From Gnetum montanum (Eukaryota > Streptophyta > Gnetopsida > Gnetales > Gnetaceae): a stretch of 64,000 nt of DNA. The stretch spans positions 537,853 to 601,852 of the forward strand of contig MNCI01020774.1 of assembly GCA_015680685.1 (NCBI GenBank), in the 5' to 3' direction. Positions 21,600-34,599 of the stretch are shown one piece after another (within the stretch, counting starts at the first letter, position 1; the number at the start of each line of letters is the position of its first letter). The translations under genes and the position numbers were made by a program. The notes beneath the pieces were generated by a model. That model searched no databases, was not told where the DNA came from, and saw only the letters and a program-made list of their open reading frames with translations.

Positions 21600-23579
21600 G
21601 TAGGCTCCTCTAAGATAGTATGTTGGTTGGAAGGTTTACTTGTAGTTACCTTGAGGATTAAGTAACCATTTGGATATTTGTTTCTTTAAAAAAAATTGGG
21701 ATTAAGTGCATATGCCCCTGTTTCTTGTAAGTGTGCCATTACTAGACAATATCCCTTGCAAATCCTTTCTCATCTTTGAAGCTTATATCTAAATAGCCAA
21801 CCACTAAGGCTACTTTTCCCTTTTGTCCAAAATCATTCTTCTTTTTCTTGTCCTTACCTTTGCCAAAGGCTTGCTCTTTTCTATCTTCCACAATCTTCAA
21901 TGCTATTGTAAATTTTTCATCAACTGAGTCCCACATTTTCTCTACATTTGTCACTATGTTTGTTATATATTTCTAAATTGGTATAGTCTTCTTCTGAATT
22001 ACTTGATCCAAGGTTTCTTCCTCTTGGGTATCACAAACTCTTACATCTCTTTTCTAGATAGATGAATCTCTATTATATTTTTTTGCTAATTCTCTCTCTC
22101 CTAACTCGCCTTCCTCATTTGTGACTTAATCAATCAATCTCTGTATACAATGGGTAGAAATCTCTAATAATCAGCCTTGGGCATAAACCCCAAGGGTCTT
22201 TCTAGTCTTATTCCATAGCCCATCTACAATGTGCCTTAGCTATTCCTGTTGTCAAAATCCATGGCCTGGGCATCTATGCAGTAGTGAATAATACCTTCTT
22301 ATTGTCGCATCAAGGGATTCATGAATCCCTTTCTTCCATCCTTGAATTTTCTTTTGCTCATTAGAGACTTATGAATGAGTTTGATATTTATCATTGAAGA
22401 GCTCTAACATGGCACTCCATCTTCTGATTGATTCTAGTTCAAGCGATATGTACCAACTCTTTCATTCTTTCACAAATGTCCTTAGGAATAATTTTAATTT
22501 CTGCCAATCACTTTCAATATTTTGTAGGGCGCAAGCATCATGAAATGCTTGAAGGTGGTGTTGAGGATCAGCATTATAACCACCCTCAAATCTATCTATC
22601 CATTTCATACGGCTATCCTTGATGTGCCTAGTTGGAATGTAAACAACTTCCCTAATGTTGATCACGCTTTGAGTAGCCAATAGAGGTTCATCATTATAAT
22701 TGGGTTCATTAGCTCTATTGAAGTGATACCCCTTTTAGTGCTCATGTCATTCTTATCCTTCTCTTTTATCCTTACATCTTCTTCATTCATAATCTTCATC
22801 TTCCTCATCTATGCACCTCAAGTAATAGTCTTGATGATCAAGAGTCCTTCTCTCCTTCCTATCATGGTTTTGGTGCCTTGACTCCTCCTATCAGAACCCA
22901 CTCATGATTGTGAGGATGAGGATGAGGTAGAGGAGAATAGTGATAGCTTGTCCTCCTTTCATGACTCTAGTATTCTTCTTTGTAGGATCTAGCATAAACT
23001 CTTAGCCTTGATTCCTAGTTATATTTTAAGTCAATTGCATCCTCTTAGGTGTCTTTGCTAGGGTGGAATGTAGTTGAACTTTGACAGGTTCCTCCAATTG
23101 GATGATAGGTGTCTATGAATAAACTTCATGATTTTAGTAGAGTTGCTCAGCAATGAATGCATCATCATCAAGCTCTTCTAAGATAATAGGAGAGTTGGCT
23201 TTCTTTCCTTTATTTTTAACATGTTTAATTTCAATGGTAGCATCTCTCTTTGCTTGCTCCTCAGTGGGCTAACAATGTCATGTCATGTGTTTCATCGCAT
23301 GATACCCATCAAGTGCCTTATATTCATGTCCATTAGAGCTATTTGAAGCATGATGGGTGCTAAGTGCTCTAGAGGTAGAACAATGTTACCTTGAATATCT
23401 CTCCACCTTATTTTCTCATCTTGGTGAAAGATGAAAGTAAAATCGAGATAATAAGGTTTATGATGAGCATATGAGATCCTTACTTACATGGACATACTCT
23501 ATTCCTCTTTTTCACTAATTCTATCATTGCCTCTTTTTTTCTTTTCAGCAAGTGATGGTGTATCCTTTTTTGAAGCCAT
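21600..23579 (-). pseudogene. Gag of element II, decayed
   Basis: A likely start is the ATG at 23579 (MASKKDTPSLAEKKKRG), 126 bases downstream of the PBS. Stops and shifts follow. The capsid core is clear at 22680-22462: WIDRFEGGYNADPQHHLQAF and ESDWQKLKLFLRTFVKE, matching the Gag of A and E2. The C-terminal part includes a Lys-rich GKGKDKKKKND (about 21860). No CCHC knuckle is seen in the readable parts. Confidence 0.7.
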
Positions 23580-23704
23580 GTGGTTTAAGACATTTGGTTA
23601 AAGTCTGCTTACTTTTTAGATTTACTACAAAATTATGGATTTTAACTTTTGGTTCTTGATACAATGAACTTTATGAAATCAATTACTCATCATACATTGA
23701 CTTG

Positions 23705-23722
23705 TCCCTAACAACGGTGCCA
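23705..23722 (-). other. Primer binding site, tRNA-Asp type
   Basis: Minus strand TGGCACCGTTGTTAGGGA matches the plant tRNA-Asp complement TGGCGCCGTTGCCGGGGA at 14 of 18 positions; all four mismatches are transitions. It lies one base inside the LTR end at 23724. Confidence 0.8.
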
Positions 23723-23723
23723 A

Positions 23724-24560
23724 TGATGATTAGTGGAACAATCCAACATCCAACCATACAAGTCATATATGTTTACACATGACTAGATCATAATTCATTG
23801 TAATTATGCTAGCAATTGGTTTAAGTTTGAGACTATTGTCTTCCCATGTGGAGCTAGTGAAGTCTATGTGTATGGCTTAGCTCACAGTGAGGTATATGAT
23901 ATTTGATGTTTGTAGGCCATTGTTACTCCTAGCAAACATAATGAGAATGAAAGTAGTTTCTAACTCTAAGTAGAAAAAAAGTAAATGAATCTAGTCTAGC
24001 CTATGGTGATGAGCATCTATTCCTAATCTTCCATACACACCTTGGGCTTTTTGTAACTACTACTAGGATACCAAGTGTACCGCTACTTGGCATACCAAGC
24101 AATAGCACTACTAGCTTACCAAGAAATTACACTTAAGTGCTCAAGATCAATTGTATTCTTTCCACTTAACAACAATAATAGAAATTGCATGGAATAGTAA
24201 ACATTATGCTAAGTAAAATAGGAAACTAGGATAATGTTGTAATAGTATGAAATAACTTGATCTTTATTGCTAGTCACACTTGTGCCCAAGTACAAGATCT
24301 TTGAATAAAGACTCCATTCACTATGTCACACTACACTATGGGCATTCACACTTCTAAGTACTAGATTATGAAAATAATCTAGTAGAATTCTATTACTATG
24401 GAACAAAAACTTATGTGGAGCCGTTGCACACATCCCACGATGTTGGATCTACAATGTTGTAGCTTGTGCTACAATATCAAATATACGACATTTTAGATAT
24501 GATATCATAGTTACAATATCATAGCTAAAGAAAAATTGACTTCATCAATAGGCTTCTAAG
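23724..24560 (-). repeat. Element II 5' LTR
   Basis: Begins (plus strand) TGATGATTAGTGG and is a diverged relative of the family-I LTRs: shared 'gtcttcccatgtgg', 'tcacagtgaggtatatgat' and 'cttgatctttattgctagtc' segments in the same order. The outer end has GATATGATATCATAG repeats and is not sharply defined. Confidence 0.7.
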
Positions 24561-26765
24561 ATACCAATTTTCATCACAATCATACTAATAAAACACAAAA
24601 CATTCAACAAGATTTCAGTTGTATTGATCTTCATTGATGCAATCGATATAAATCGATATGACTTAGAAAACATATCAAAGCTCATTGCAATCGTTCTATT
24701 CAGACGTGAGTTATTTGGGAAAATATTTTCTTTACTGATCCATATTAATTGAATCCATATGAATCGATATCTCTATTCTTTAACATATTAATTTAAATTG
24801 ATAATCATACTAATAATCTAAATTATCCTTTTTTTCCTTGTCGATTCATATCAATCAAATTGATATACCTTGAGTTTGGTTATAACAAGACAGTGAATCC
24901 ATGATGTCTCTCAATATTGTCAATTTTCAAAAATTGTTATTTCTACCAATGATATCTATGGACATCGACTCTATGATATCCTTTGGTAAAATAATGTGTA
25001 ATAATCATCTTTAATTGCATGATCCAATACAAATTGATCATAAAATAATAAATTTATTTACTTAATAATGTATAATATTTTATTCCAATTTCACTCCCTA
25101 TAATTATTTCTTATTATCAGGATAGAAATCCACATATAACTCAATTAGCAAGGCCCTTCCTAGGATTTATTGGGCTAACCATCACCTCATAAGGTTTGCT
25201 TCATTTGGTGCAAAAATGTATTACAATCTCAAGGTCTTCATCTTTCCTAAGTTTTAAGGATCTAAGATGCATTTCTTGCAACAAACTCATTCCTAACTTG
25301 CTCTTATATTAGCTTCCATGTTGGTTATACCCTAATATCCTATCCATTTAAAGCTGGTTATCCCCTTCCCCTTAATCAAACTAGGGTATGTCCCATACCT
25401 AGGCTAATTAGATAAATAATTATTAAGTAGATGTGGATTTGGCTAGTCAAGAGGATATACCAAAAGGAAAAAATGCCATGAGTTTTATATATCCTTCACT
25501 ATGTATGGAATACTAGTAAACATGGGTCTTACAAGTGTTAGTATCCACAATGCTTCACCATAGTAGGGATCTCGACTATTAACACCTATGGAGGGCATAA
25601 TGGGAAAAATGGAAGACTCTAAATCTTGAAGTACCAATAGACATAATAGATGTAAGCCAAATACAAAGTAGGAAGGGATATGGCCAAAAATAGAGAAGAA
25701 AAATAGGAATAAACAATACTCTTTTAAAATACAAATTAACATAAATCAAGGGACAAAATAAGATAAGGTAAATGGTCCAAAATGAAAGTAAATATTAAAA
25801 TACCTCCATAGGTAAGTTAATCTACCTTTTTTAGTGTCATATCCTAGCTAAAAAGTGATGGCATAGAGAATGATTATGAGGAATCATAGCTCCACCCATA
25901 TACACTCTACTTACAAAAGGAGGTTTTTGATAGATGCTTAAAATTGTGAGCTTTAAGCATCGTTCCAACCATAATATTCTTATGGGATTGGCTCATGATT
26001 GAAGGTTCTTGTGGGACCAGCTTCTCATATGGACAACTTCTCTCTCTCTATTTCTAAGTTGTTCTTTGCTTCCTCCTTTTTTTTGTATTTTTTTCAAATT
26101 GGAAGCAAATAACAAGATCTTCTTCAATCATGAGGTTCTTATGGGAGCCAAAGTTATTTTTGGATCTATTTAATGGATTTTTCATGTGCCCACTAATTAA
26201 GTTTCACATGTTGGTACCACCTTTATCGCTAGTCCCAATATGACACACCCTTTCCACCTTATTTACTTATCCAAGAAAGTAATTAATATAACCATTCATT
26301 AATGATTAAGAACCAAACCTAGTTATTTTTCCTATGATTCATGAAACTTATAAAACTCAAAAAATATAAAGAAGAAGAAACAAAAGAGTTATTTTACATA
26401 GTTTATTTGCTTATTAGTCATAGGCTCATCCTTATATGGATTTTGGATTTAAACTAACCTATCTCAAGGTAGGGAGAGTTGTCCTTCTTCTTTGCATTCC
26501 AAGCATGATGCTAATAAATTATTTAAAGTCTCAACCAATAATAGAATTTCCTATTATCCTCTACATTTTCAAGGAAAAGGTTGTAGACTATGATACTTCA
26601 TTTGTTATATTACAGTATTAAATAAGTTATTTTCTTAGAGTTGCTACCTAAGGCCTAGACTTCTAATTAAGTCTTTTCATTTCCTCCATCGCCCTTGGGA
26701 TAAGTTGGTTTACCTAACTCTACTAATTCATCCTCTCCTGGTTCCTCTATTTGATGTTGATTATA
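24561..26765 (-). other. 3' non-coding part of element III
   Basis: No supported ORF. Homologous blocks in III' lie at 58880-60750, for example around 25240-25340 with 59820-59900 and around 25920-26000 with 59110-59200. A purine-rich tract on the minus strand (25361-25374) matches the one at 59791-59804. The outermost 500 bases hold ATCGATAT-rich U3-like sequence. Confidence 0.55.
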
Positions 26766-28010
26766 TTACTTAAGTCTTTTTTCATTTACCAAAAATTTAG
26801 TGGATAAATCATCAATAGGTGTAATTAAAACACTTTCATTATTGTGGGTTTGTAATACTAGGTAGGGGCCTTTACACCGAGTTGTTAGCCTTCCTAGAAA
26901 TTTATGTAGTCGCATGTTATATAAAAGGACTTTATCACCTATTGAAAAATATTTCTTAAATATATTCTTATCATGCAAACTCTTCATTTTTTTTATGATC
27001 CTTTGCTTATCAAGTGCATGCAACCACCTGTAGTCAAGTTCATGTATTTAAGTCATTCTAAAGACTTGATTTGTTTCTTCATTAAAATTAAATTGTTGTA
27101 CTAATCGTAAAGATTGGTATTTGATTTCTACATGCAATAAATATTATTTTCGATAAACCAATTGATAAGGTGAATAACCTAAACTTGGTTTACATATGAT
27201 CCTATAAGCCCAAAGTGCATCTTGTAATTTTTTAGACCAGTCTTTCTTCTTAGCGCATATGGTTTTTGTTAAGATCTTTAGAATGATTCTATTTGTATTT
27301 TCTACTTGACTATTTGTTTGAGGATGATAGGTAGTAGCTATATTATGTTGGATCCCATAAGACTTAAGGAATTTCTCCATTAATAGATTTAAAAAGTGGG
27401 TTCCCTGATCACTTATGATTACTCATTGAGTTCTAAATCATGTCAAAATATGTTCCCTAAGAAAATTTGCAACTAATTTAACATCATTTTTTGGGATGGC
27501 TTTAGCTTCTACCCACTTAGTGACATAGTCGATGTAGACCAAAATGTATTGACATCCATTAGATGATGGAAATTATCCTAAAAATTCTATACCTCACACA
27601 TCAAATGCCTTGTTATTAAGATTGGGTTTAGTAGCATTTTGTGTCTTTTTGTCATTGTATTGCACTCATGAACATATTTATGAGCATCTATAAATATAGT
27701 AGGCCAATAAAGTCCACTTTGCAAGATTTTTATAGCAATTTCAACTATCAAAATGTCCATATCCAAGGTCACCATGACACATGTGTAAGATTTCTTATTG
27801 CTCATCCTCAACTACACATTATCTTGTTACATTGTCTATACATACTCTATAGAGGTACGGTTTATTCCAAATGTATTTGGAGATGTTTCTCAAGAAAGAT
27901 TTATCCTCCTCTTTCCTCCATTGGATTGGCATTTTCATAGTGGCAAGGTAATTTGCTATATCAACAAACCAAGGGTCTTTCTTTATGGAAAAGAGTTTTT
28001 TATTAGGAAA
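26766..28010 (-). pseudogene. Integrase of element III, decayed
   Basis: Minus strand: zinc region HMCHGDLGYGHFDS (about 27790), LQSGLYWPTIFIDAHKYV; core GIEFLG (about 27590; first catalytic Asp read as Glu), ISDQGTHFLN (second Asp kept, about 27395), TTYHPQTNSQVENTNR (Glu kept, about 27320). Then LWAYRIICKPSLGYSPYQLV and a readable C-terminal domain 27023-26766 with GDKVLLYNMRLHKFLGRL and KGPYLVL. No chromodomain. Stops break the frame. Confidence 0.8.
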
Positions 28011-28179
28011 TTCATCATTAAATACTCATTTTTCCTATTTTCATCCTTGGTATCCAATCTAGAAAGGTTATCTTCCACAACATTTTCCCTACCCCTTTTT
28101 TCTAAAATGTCAAGATCAAACTCTTGGAGTAATAGGTACCATCTCATTATCCTAGCATTTTCTATTTTTTTAGTGACTA

Positions 28180-29640
28180 GAATTTTAATGCCTTAATGAT
28201 TAATGTAAACTCTAGTTTTATATCCTATTAAGTAATGCCTAAATTTATCCAAAGCATACACAATGGCCAAGAGTTCTTTTTCTGTAGTTGTGTAATTTAC
28301 TTAGGCTTGATGTAGACTTTTAGAGACATAATAAATTATCCATGATTTATTGTCTATACATTGTCCTAAGCCTACCCCTATAGTGATGTCACTAGTATCA
28401 CATACCAAATCAAATAGAAAATTCCAATTAGGTGCATTAAGTACAAGGATGGTAGTTACTCTATTCTTTAGTTTAAAGAATGCTTCTTGATAGTCATTAG
28501 TCCATGTAAAAAAAAACATCCTTTTCTAAGAGCATGTAAAGTGGCATAGCTATTTTTGAGAAGTCTTTACTAAATCATCTAAAATATCCAACATGTCCTA
28601 AAAGAGATTGAAGAGTCTTTGAGTTTGTTGGAGCTAGGAGTATAGAAATTACTTTTACTTTCTCCTCATCCATTCTTATCCCTTTCTTAGAAATTACATG
28701 TCCTAAAACTACATTTCTTGTGACCATTAAGTAACTCTTTATCGAACTTAATTTTAAATTTTTGTCAATGCATCTATCTAAAACACATTACAAGTGTTGT
28801 AATTTTTTTTCATAAGAATCTTCATATACTAAAAAATCATCCATGAATACTTCTACATATTCTTCTAAAATATCAAAAAATACTAATATCATGGTCCTTT
28901 GGAAGGTAGTAGGTGCATTAAAAAGGTTGAAAGGCATCTAACGGTAAGCAAAAGTCCTATATGGACATGTAGAGATTATTTTATGCCAATCTTCTGGTGC
29001 AATGGTTACTTGATTATAACCACTAAACCCATCCTAAAAGTAATAGTACTCATGCCCTTCTAACTTATCCAAAATTTGATCTATGTAAGATAAGGGGAAA
29101 TGATATTTCTTTGTGTTGTGATTAAGTTTTCTATAGTCTACACAAACTCATCATTTTCCTTCCTTTTTAGGAACTATAGTAATAGGGCTTACCCACTCAC
29201 TATCAACCATTGGATAAATAATTTCTTCCTTCCAAACCATTGAGATTTCATCATTAATAATTTATTTTAAGGCCACATTAATTCTTCAAAGGGGAATTCT
29301 AGTTGGTTTCAAAATATCTTCCAAATAGATGTAATGTTGATAGATATTGGGTGAAATTCCTTGATGGAGGTCCTCATAACTCCATGCAAATACCTTAGAA
29401 TTTCTTCTTTAAACTTCTAACAATTTTTCTTCTTGCCCATTAGAGAGTTGAAAATTTATTATTAAGGGTTTATTTTGATTAAGGAAAATGTACTTAAGAT
29501 TGGTATGTAATTTTCTAAGATCGAAAGAATCATTATTTGGTGGTTGAATTATTTCTCCAATAATCCCTGATCCCAAATTCAAAATTTGATCAACAAGATC
29601 TTATTATTATTTTATTAAGGGATCTAAGGATCCTTCCTTA
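28180..29640 (-). pseudogene. Reverse transcriptase-RNase H of element III, decayed
   Basis: Minus strand: the RT catalytic box VEVFMDDFL at about 28833-28853. RNase H start at 28519-28301: FTWTNDYQEAFFKLK, VLNAPNWNFLFDLVCD and YYVSKSLHQA. This wording is typical for Athila/Tat RT-RH (WTDE.QEAF..LK; LMCDASD). The N-terminal RT palm and linker (28900-29640) are readable only in pieces because of stops and shifts. It would copy element RNA into cDNA in the particle. Confidence 0.8.
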
Positions 29641-29728
29641 AAATTTTTTAATACTAACATTTCCCTATCTTGTGCGTTAATGTGGGTATTTTATAGAGCA
29701 TTCTTACTTCTTTTATATCTTGGTTCAA

Positions 29729-30090
29729 TCAGTCCTCCTTTGCTTTGTCATATATATTAAGCATAAAAATAAGATTCACAAAAGATAATTTGGGTTTCCC
29801 TAATCTAAAATTGATTATTGTATCAATTTTTACTAACGAAGGTTTACCTAATATGATGGGAAAACAATCTAGATCTTTTACTTTAAACATAACAAAATCA
29901 ACTGGGTATGTTCCTCTTTCCACTGCTACTATTAAATCTTCCACCACTTCTATGGATTTTACAATTGAGCCATCAATCAAAGATATTGTCATATTCACTT
30001 TCCTTACATCATTTAAATCAATTTACCTAGCCATTTCAAGTGGTATAATATTGATGCTAGCTCCTAAATCTAATAGGGCATTCTCAATAT
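29729..30090 (-). pseudogene. Aspartic protease of element III
   Basis: Minus strand: ALLDLGASINIIPLEMA at about 30030-30080, with the plant-type active site D-L-G-A-S-I-N intact (30047-30070). Then LIDGSIVKSIEVVEDLIVAV, YPVDFVMFKV and CFPIILGKPSLVKIDT down to 29800. The domain is continuous from 29998 to 29729, longer than other parts of this element. It is cut off from gag by stops. Confidence 0.8.
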
Positions 30091-30559
30091 TCTTTTCATT
30101 TATTTTAATTGGAATTATGGGAACTCTTGGATCTTGGTATTTTGGAAATTCTTTGCTTTTTATAAGTTGACACAAATTATCAACCAAATAAACTTATCTG
30201 GGAATTTTTTCTTTTCTCTTTTTCATGCATAATTCCCTTAAGTATTTGGCATAAAGAGGTGTGTCTTTTACAACTTGTTCTAATGGAATATGTAAATATA
30301 ATTTATTAAAGATATTTTTTATATATGCTTTGGTTGTAAATTCCTCTTGCAATTGTTTAGGGAAGGGAGGTAAAACTATTTTCCTAGGTAATGGGAAAAA
30401 GATTAATGATTGTTCCCCTTCCCCAATTGGTTGATTACTTCCCTCCTTATTCGTTATATGTAGTTGATCATTTTCTTGTGTCTCAACTTCTTGAAAGCTA
30501 ACCTTCTTCTTAGGTCTAGGCTTAATAATTTTTCCACTCCTAGTGGTGATAAAGTGTAA

Positions 30560-31620
30560 TTGTTCCTTACCTTCCTTTGTGATGTAGGATTGGATCTAGC
30601 TGGGAAGGTAATTTTTTCTTTATTAAGTCTTGAAATCATCTCCTTGTTTCATTCATGAATTACCTACTATATTCAATGAAGGAAGTCAGACATTGAGTGA
30701 GTCTATCCAAGTGTTCACTAGTTGGGCTCTTAAAAGGTCTGTAATTTTCTTGCAAGTATTATTGTTGGAAAGGTGGTCTTTGTTGAAATGTGGCTATTGG
30801 TTGAATTCTATATCATTGGAAAGCCTTCACAAATTATTTTACTTCCTCATGACAATATGCTTAGGATGGATAAGTCATGCAATCATGTTGTTGGCTATAA
30901 TAAAGATTACATGCTTCAATTTGCACCAAATGAGCTTGTTACATTCAATATATTTCCACCAAACACAAAGTCAACATTTTGCCTATAATATGGTAATAGG
31001 CCTTCTACAAATATTTGAATAAGTTGGCTGGCTAGAAATCCATGGTTGGGGTTTTCTAAGCACAACCCTTTGAACCTATCAAAAGTATTCTCATAATTCT
31101 CATCTTCTTATTGCATGAAATTCATTCATTGCTTTCTTAATGAGTGCAAGCTATCATTGGAAAGAAACCTTTGGAGAAAGGAAACCTTGAATTCATCCCA
31201 TGAACTAATTTGTGTCATAAGGGCTTATAGCCAAAAATCAATTTTATCTTTCAAGATTGATTTTAAGGAAATTATTTTAGTTCTAACTCCACTTTGAGGT
31301 GCCAACATTGGAAGTGTGGTTTCAAATTCTCTTATATGAGTAACTAGATCTTCATTATTGGTCCCCCTAAAAATAGGTAGTAAATGAATGTTTTTTACTT
31401 CAACATCCCTACCTTGGGAAAAGACTAAAGGTCCTTGAGGTATTACTGGTGTTCTTTGGTTTAATAAGTTCCCAAGAGTTTGTCCTTGGTAGGCTTGTCC
31501 AACTAAAATATTAGAGCCTATACTGCTAAGAAAAAATGGATTGAGCCAAATAAAAGTGGACAAGGTGTATGATGCAGAGACCTAATTATGAAAGTAGTAG
31601 CTACTATTGGAGTTACAACT
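30560..31620 (-). pseudogene. Gag of element III, decayed
   Basis: Minus strand 31563-31225 reads VGQAYQGQTLGNLLNQRTP, HLLPIFRGTNNEDLVTHIRE and LKSILKDKIDFWL, with a stop, then SSWDEFKVSFLQRFLSND and FDRFKGLCLENPNHGFLASQ (about 31130-31060), the capsid helix region of Athila-like Gag. A Gln/Pro-rich part, FQQRPPFQQ, follows near 30770. The N-terminus is poorly readable. The III' copy at 52449-53300 matches residue for residue in many places. Confidence 0.75.
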
Positions 31621-32376
31621 AGACTTGGTATGGAAACCTAGGCTATTTATGTCATTGGAATTTGAAGATTTAATGTACTCATTGATTGGGTGATTCCTAC
31701 AATTATGGACACATTACTTAGTATTTGCCTAAAGCTTAAATTTTGAGAACCTGTTACCATGGTTGAATTCATGGTCTAAATTTTGATAGTTGGTATATCA
31801 AAAAGAGGGTTGAAATATGTAGAAAATTTTAAATTTACTCTTTACCCTTTCTTAAAGGATTTTTATTGGATCTCTCTCCTTATTACTATTTTGCTCCTTA
31901 ATAAAGATTAAGGGAATAGAGCTAGGTTGTCCTGGTTCCTCTTAATCTTGTTTCAAGTTGGTTTGGGTATGTTTATAATACCTAGTTATGTTTATAGGAG
32001 GCTAAATTCATGTTGGGATTTTAGGTTTCTTAGTTGGTTTAATTTAACAAACACACTCTTCTTTAGCACATTCATGGACAACTAATTCTAAGCCTTTGCA
32101 AATTGATTTAATTACCCCTATAATTACTACCTTAATTGTAAATTTTCTAATACTTTCTTCATTTTGGAAAATCAAGGGGTTGATTCTTGTGATTATATCT
32201 TTTCCTTGTTTTTAATTTTCTTCTTATAAGAAAAACAATTAAAAGAAACCATTTCTAAAACTACTAATAGAAAAAAGGAAACAAAAATAGTGTGTACCTT
32301 TTTAGAATTTCTAAATCTATAAAAGAGTCTAAGAAAAAACATATGGAACCCTTGATGATGATTAACTTTACTATCC

Positions 32377-32394
32377 TCCTTGAAGATGACACTA
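32377..32394 (-). other. Decayed primer binding site of element III
   Basis: Placed by alignment with III' (same GTGTCAT..CAAGGAGG context). Only about half the positions still match the tRNA-Asp complement. Confidence 0.45.
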
Positions 32395-32397
32395 AAT

Positions 32398-33312
32398 TCA
32401 TGAGCCAACCAAGGTTTTGTGCTAAGTTACCTTCATTGTAGAGTGTCACCTTGTCTATGGCTAACTCTCAAATATTATCCATGGAGGAATGGTTCAAAGT
32501 TAAAGGGATCATTAAGACAATGAATGGTTAGATCCAAATCCAATTGAAATTCCACACTTATGACTATCACTCATAAGTAAAATCAAAGTTTTCACCCTAA
32601 CTTCTAATATCAAGTTCAAAGATGGAAACAAAATAATTTAACCAAATTGAAATCACATGCAATTAACATAAACGCCAAAAGATTCCAAAGGAGATATCAC
32701 CTAATTTGTGACTCTACCTTGCTATCTTTACAATGCAACAACTTCATAGCTTCTTAGGGCATCCAATGGTTCTTGATTTTCACAAGGTTTCAACAATCTT
32801 CCTTAGTAATTTTTAATAGGAGAATTCAATAAGGGATTTAATTTAATGTGGGTTTCTTTAGGGTTTAGAAAAAAATCCCATATTAAACATCAAACCTCTT
32901 CATTTATATTGAAGAAAGATTGGCAAAAATTAGGAAATCTTTATTATTTTGGAAATTTATTTGTATCAAATACTTTGATGTCAATCGGTAAACTGTATTG
33001 TAGTTGCTATGCCCTCAATGATTGATTTAAATTACATTAGCAGTGCAGATTGATATCTTCATTCCTTAATGAGGTGCTTGATCCTATAATCGAATGTTAT
33101 CGATCCTTGTCACAATAGCTACTAAAATCAATATAATTTGAATTGATTTTTAGTGAACCCACAATGACCTATAATAACAAATACTTAATAAAGTAATTCA
33201 TTTGTATCAATGGACATCAAAAAAATCAATGCACTTTGATGTGGTAAAATAATTAAAAAATAAAAATTTAAGCTTTTAATTAGCTAAAACTAAAATAATT
33301 GGTGGTTTATCA
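32398..33312 (-). repeat. Element III 5' LTR
   Basis: Starts (minus strand) TGATAAACCACC at 33312 and runs to just before the PBS. A TATA-like CAATATAAATG lies near 32905-32915. It aligns to 1-549 plus 9117-9343, i.e. it is the uninterrupted counterpart of the LTR into which element A inserted, and more loosely to 51213-51969. Confidence 0.75.
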
Positions 33313-34599
33313 CTTCTTCATCTGAATGTACATGCACTTCACCTTTGTGAGTCTAGATATGGCTAGAACTAGCATTTTGGTCTACCCTTGCATTAATTTC
33401 ATCCAATTGAACAATCATCATCTAGAAGATAAACTTCATGCTCTCCTTGTCCTACTTCATAGCTTACACCTATTTCTACTAGGTTGCCATATGAAATTAA
33501 CAAAATTCTTAACCAAAACTAGGCTCCAATACTAATAATGTTGAAGCAAGTTCACTCCCAAATAAATCACCTCGAATACTAAATTAAAATATTATGCAAA
33601 GAAAAAACTATTTTCTAGAAAACAACAAAATTAGTTATCTTCAATTAATGTAATTAGAAGATTATAATTGGGTTCCATAACCCACAAACGTCCAAAATAT
33701 ATCAAACTCAAATTATATTATAGAGCATGAGGTTCTACAACCATACAATGATTGTTCTCAATGCAAGACATAAGTAATAGAGAATCTTTCCAACAACCCA
33801 ACATTGAGATCTCAACTCACAAGTAAGATATAAGAGAAAATAACATAAAGACCAATACATCCAAGTTGATCTTGGAGTTACAATCACCAATTTCACTCAT
33901 CCAATGTGCTCACCCATTCTCTCTTGCTTATCTCTCCACTCTCAAGAGCCTTTTCTCTCACTTATGCTACCAATAATGATGAATACATCAATATTTATGT
34001 TAAACCAGAAGAAAGAACCCTAGAAACATTTCATTAGATCAAATTGAAGTTTTTCATATGTTTTCCAACTCTTCTCATCTCTTTCACAGTTGTTTCAATC
34101 CTTTTTAGCATGTTCTAATTATTTTGTAAATTGGGATGAACATTTTCAAAAAATTTCACATCTACAAAAATTATCTCTAATCTTGCCAAGACATCTCCTA
34201 TGAAAACCCAACTCTCATCCAAGGCATCTACTATTTTTCTAAGCCATCTCTCTTAGAAGCCAAGATGTCTTAGTTACAATGGAGACGTCTCATCGAAGAT
34301 GTCTCAAGTTCCATTAAGATGTCTCACTTGAGACTTCAGTCTAAACATCAAGACATCCCAGTCACTTCCAATCTCATCCAAGACATATCTCTAATATCCA
34401 AAATGCCACAAAAATACAAACATAGGGAAGATAAAGGAGATCAAAAGAGGTGTCCCTACACCATAGTATCTAATGTGTTAACCTCATTTGAACCTATGAG
34501 AAAGGAGATGGATTGAATTCTTAGCCAATTTTGATTTTACCATCTAATATCAAATAAGTAAAAGTAATGTTTTTGTGGTTGTCTTAAGCCATGTGGTTG
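33313..34599 (-). repeat. LTR-like sequence with GACGTC repeats
   Basis: No ORF supported. On the minus strand, repeated GAGACATCTT-like units and a GAGACGTCTC palindrome (34282-34291) lie upstream of a TATA-like AACATAAATATTG (about 33990-34003) and a leader-like GAGAGTGGAGAGA stretch. This suggests a U3-R-U5 of a copia-type LTR. It shares the GACGTC theme with 11280-11440, but not clear overall identity. Confidence 0.4.

Larger units (their letters stand above)
15285..24560 (-). mobile_element. Element II: gag-pol gypsy relative of element A
   Basis: Minus strand, read from right: 5' LTR (23724-24560), tRNA-Asp-type PBS, gag, protease, RT, RNase H, integrase, spacer, internal promoter module, truncated ORF2. 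Its LTR, Gag, spacer and ORF2 are homologous to those of A and E2, so it shows what the pol-bearing relative looks like. No 3' LTR is recognisable left of 15285. All coding parts have stops and frameshifts. Confidence 0.75.
24561..33312 (-). mobile_element. Element III: Athila/Tat-like gypsy
   Basis: Minus strand: 5' LTR 32398-33312, PBS remnant, gag, protease, RT-RNase H, integrase, long 3' non-coding part. Clearly homologous to III' on the plus strand (51213-60952). Every coding domain is interrupted. The 3' LTR is not clearly recognised; the last part (about 24580-25100) shares sequence with 60100-60750 of III'. Confidence 0.75.

Noticed and set aside
27641-28196. Plus-strand open frames of 99 and 132 codons
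   Set aside because: They are antisense to the integrase and RNase H regions of element III.
29745-30170. 141-codon plus-strand open frame
   Set aside because: Antisense of the element III protease, whose DLGASIN motif on the minus strand is clear.
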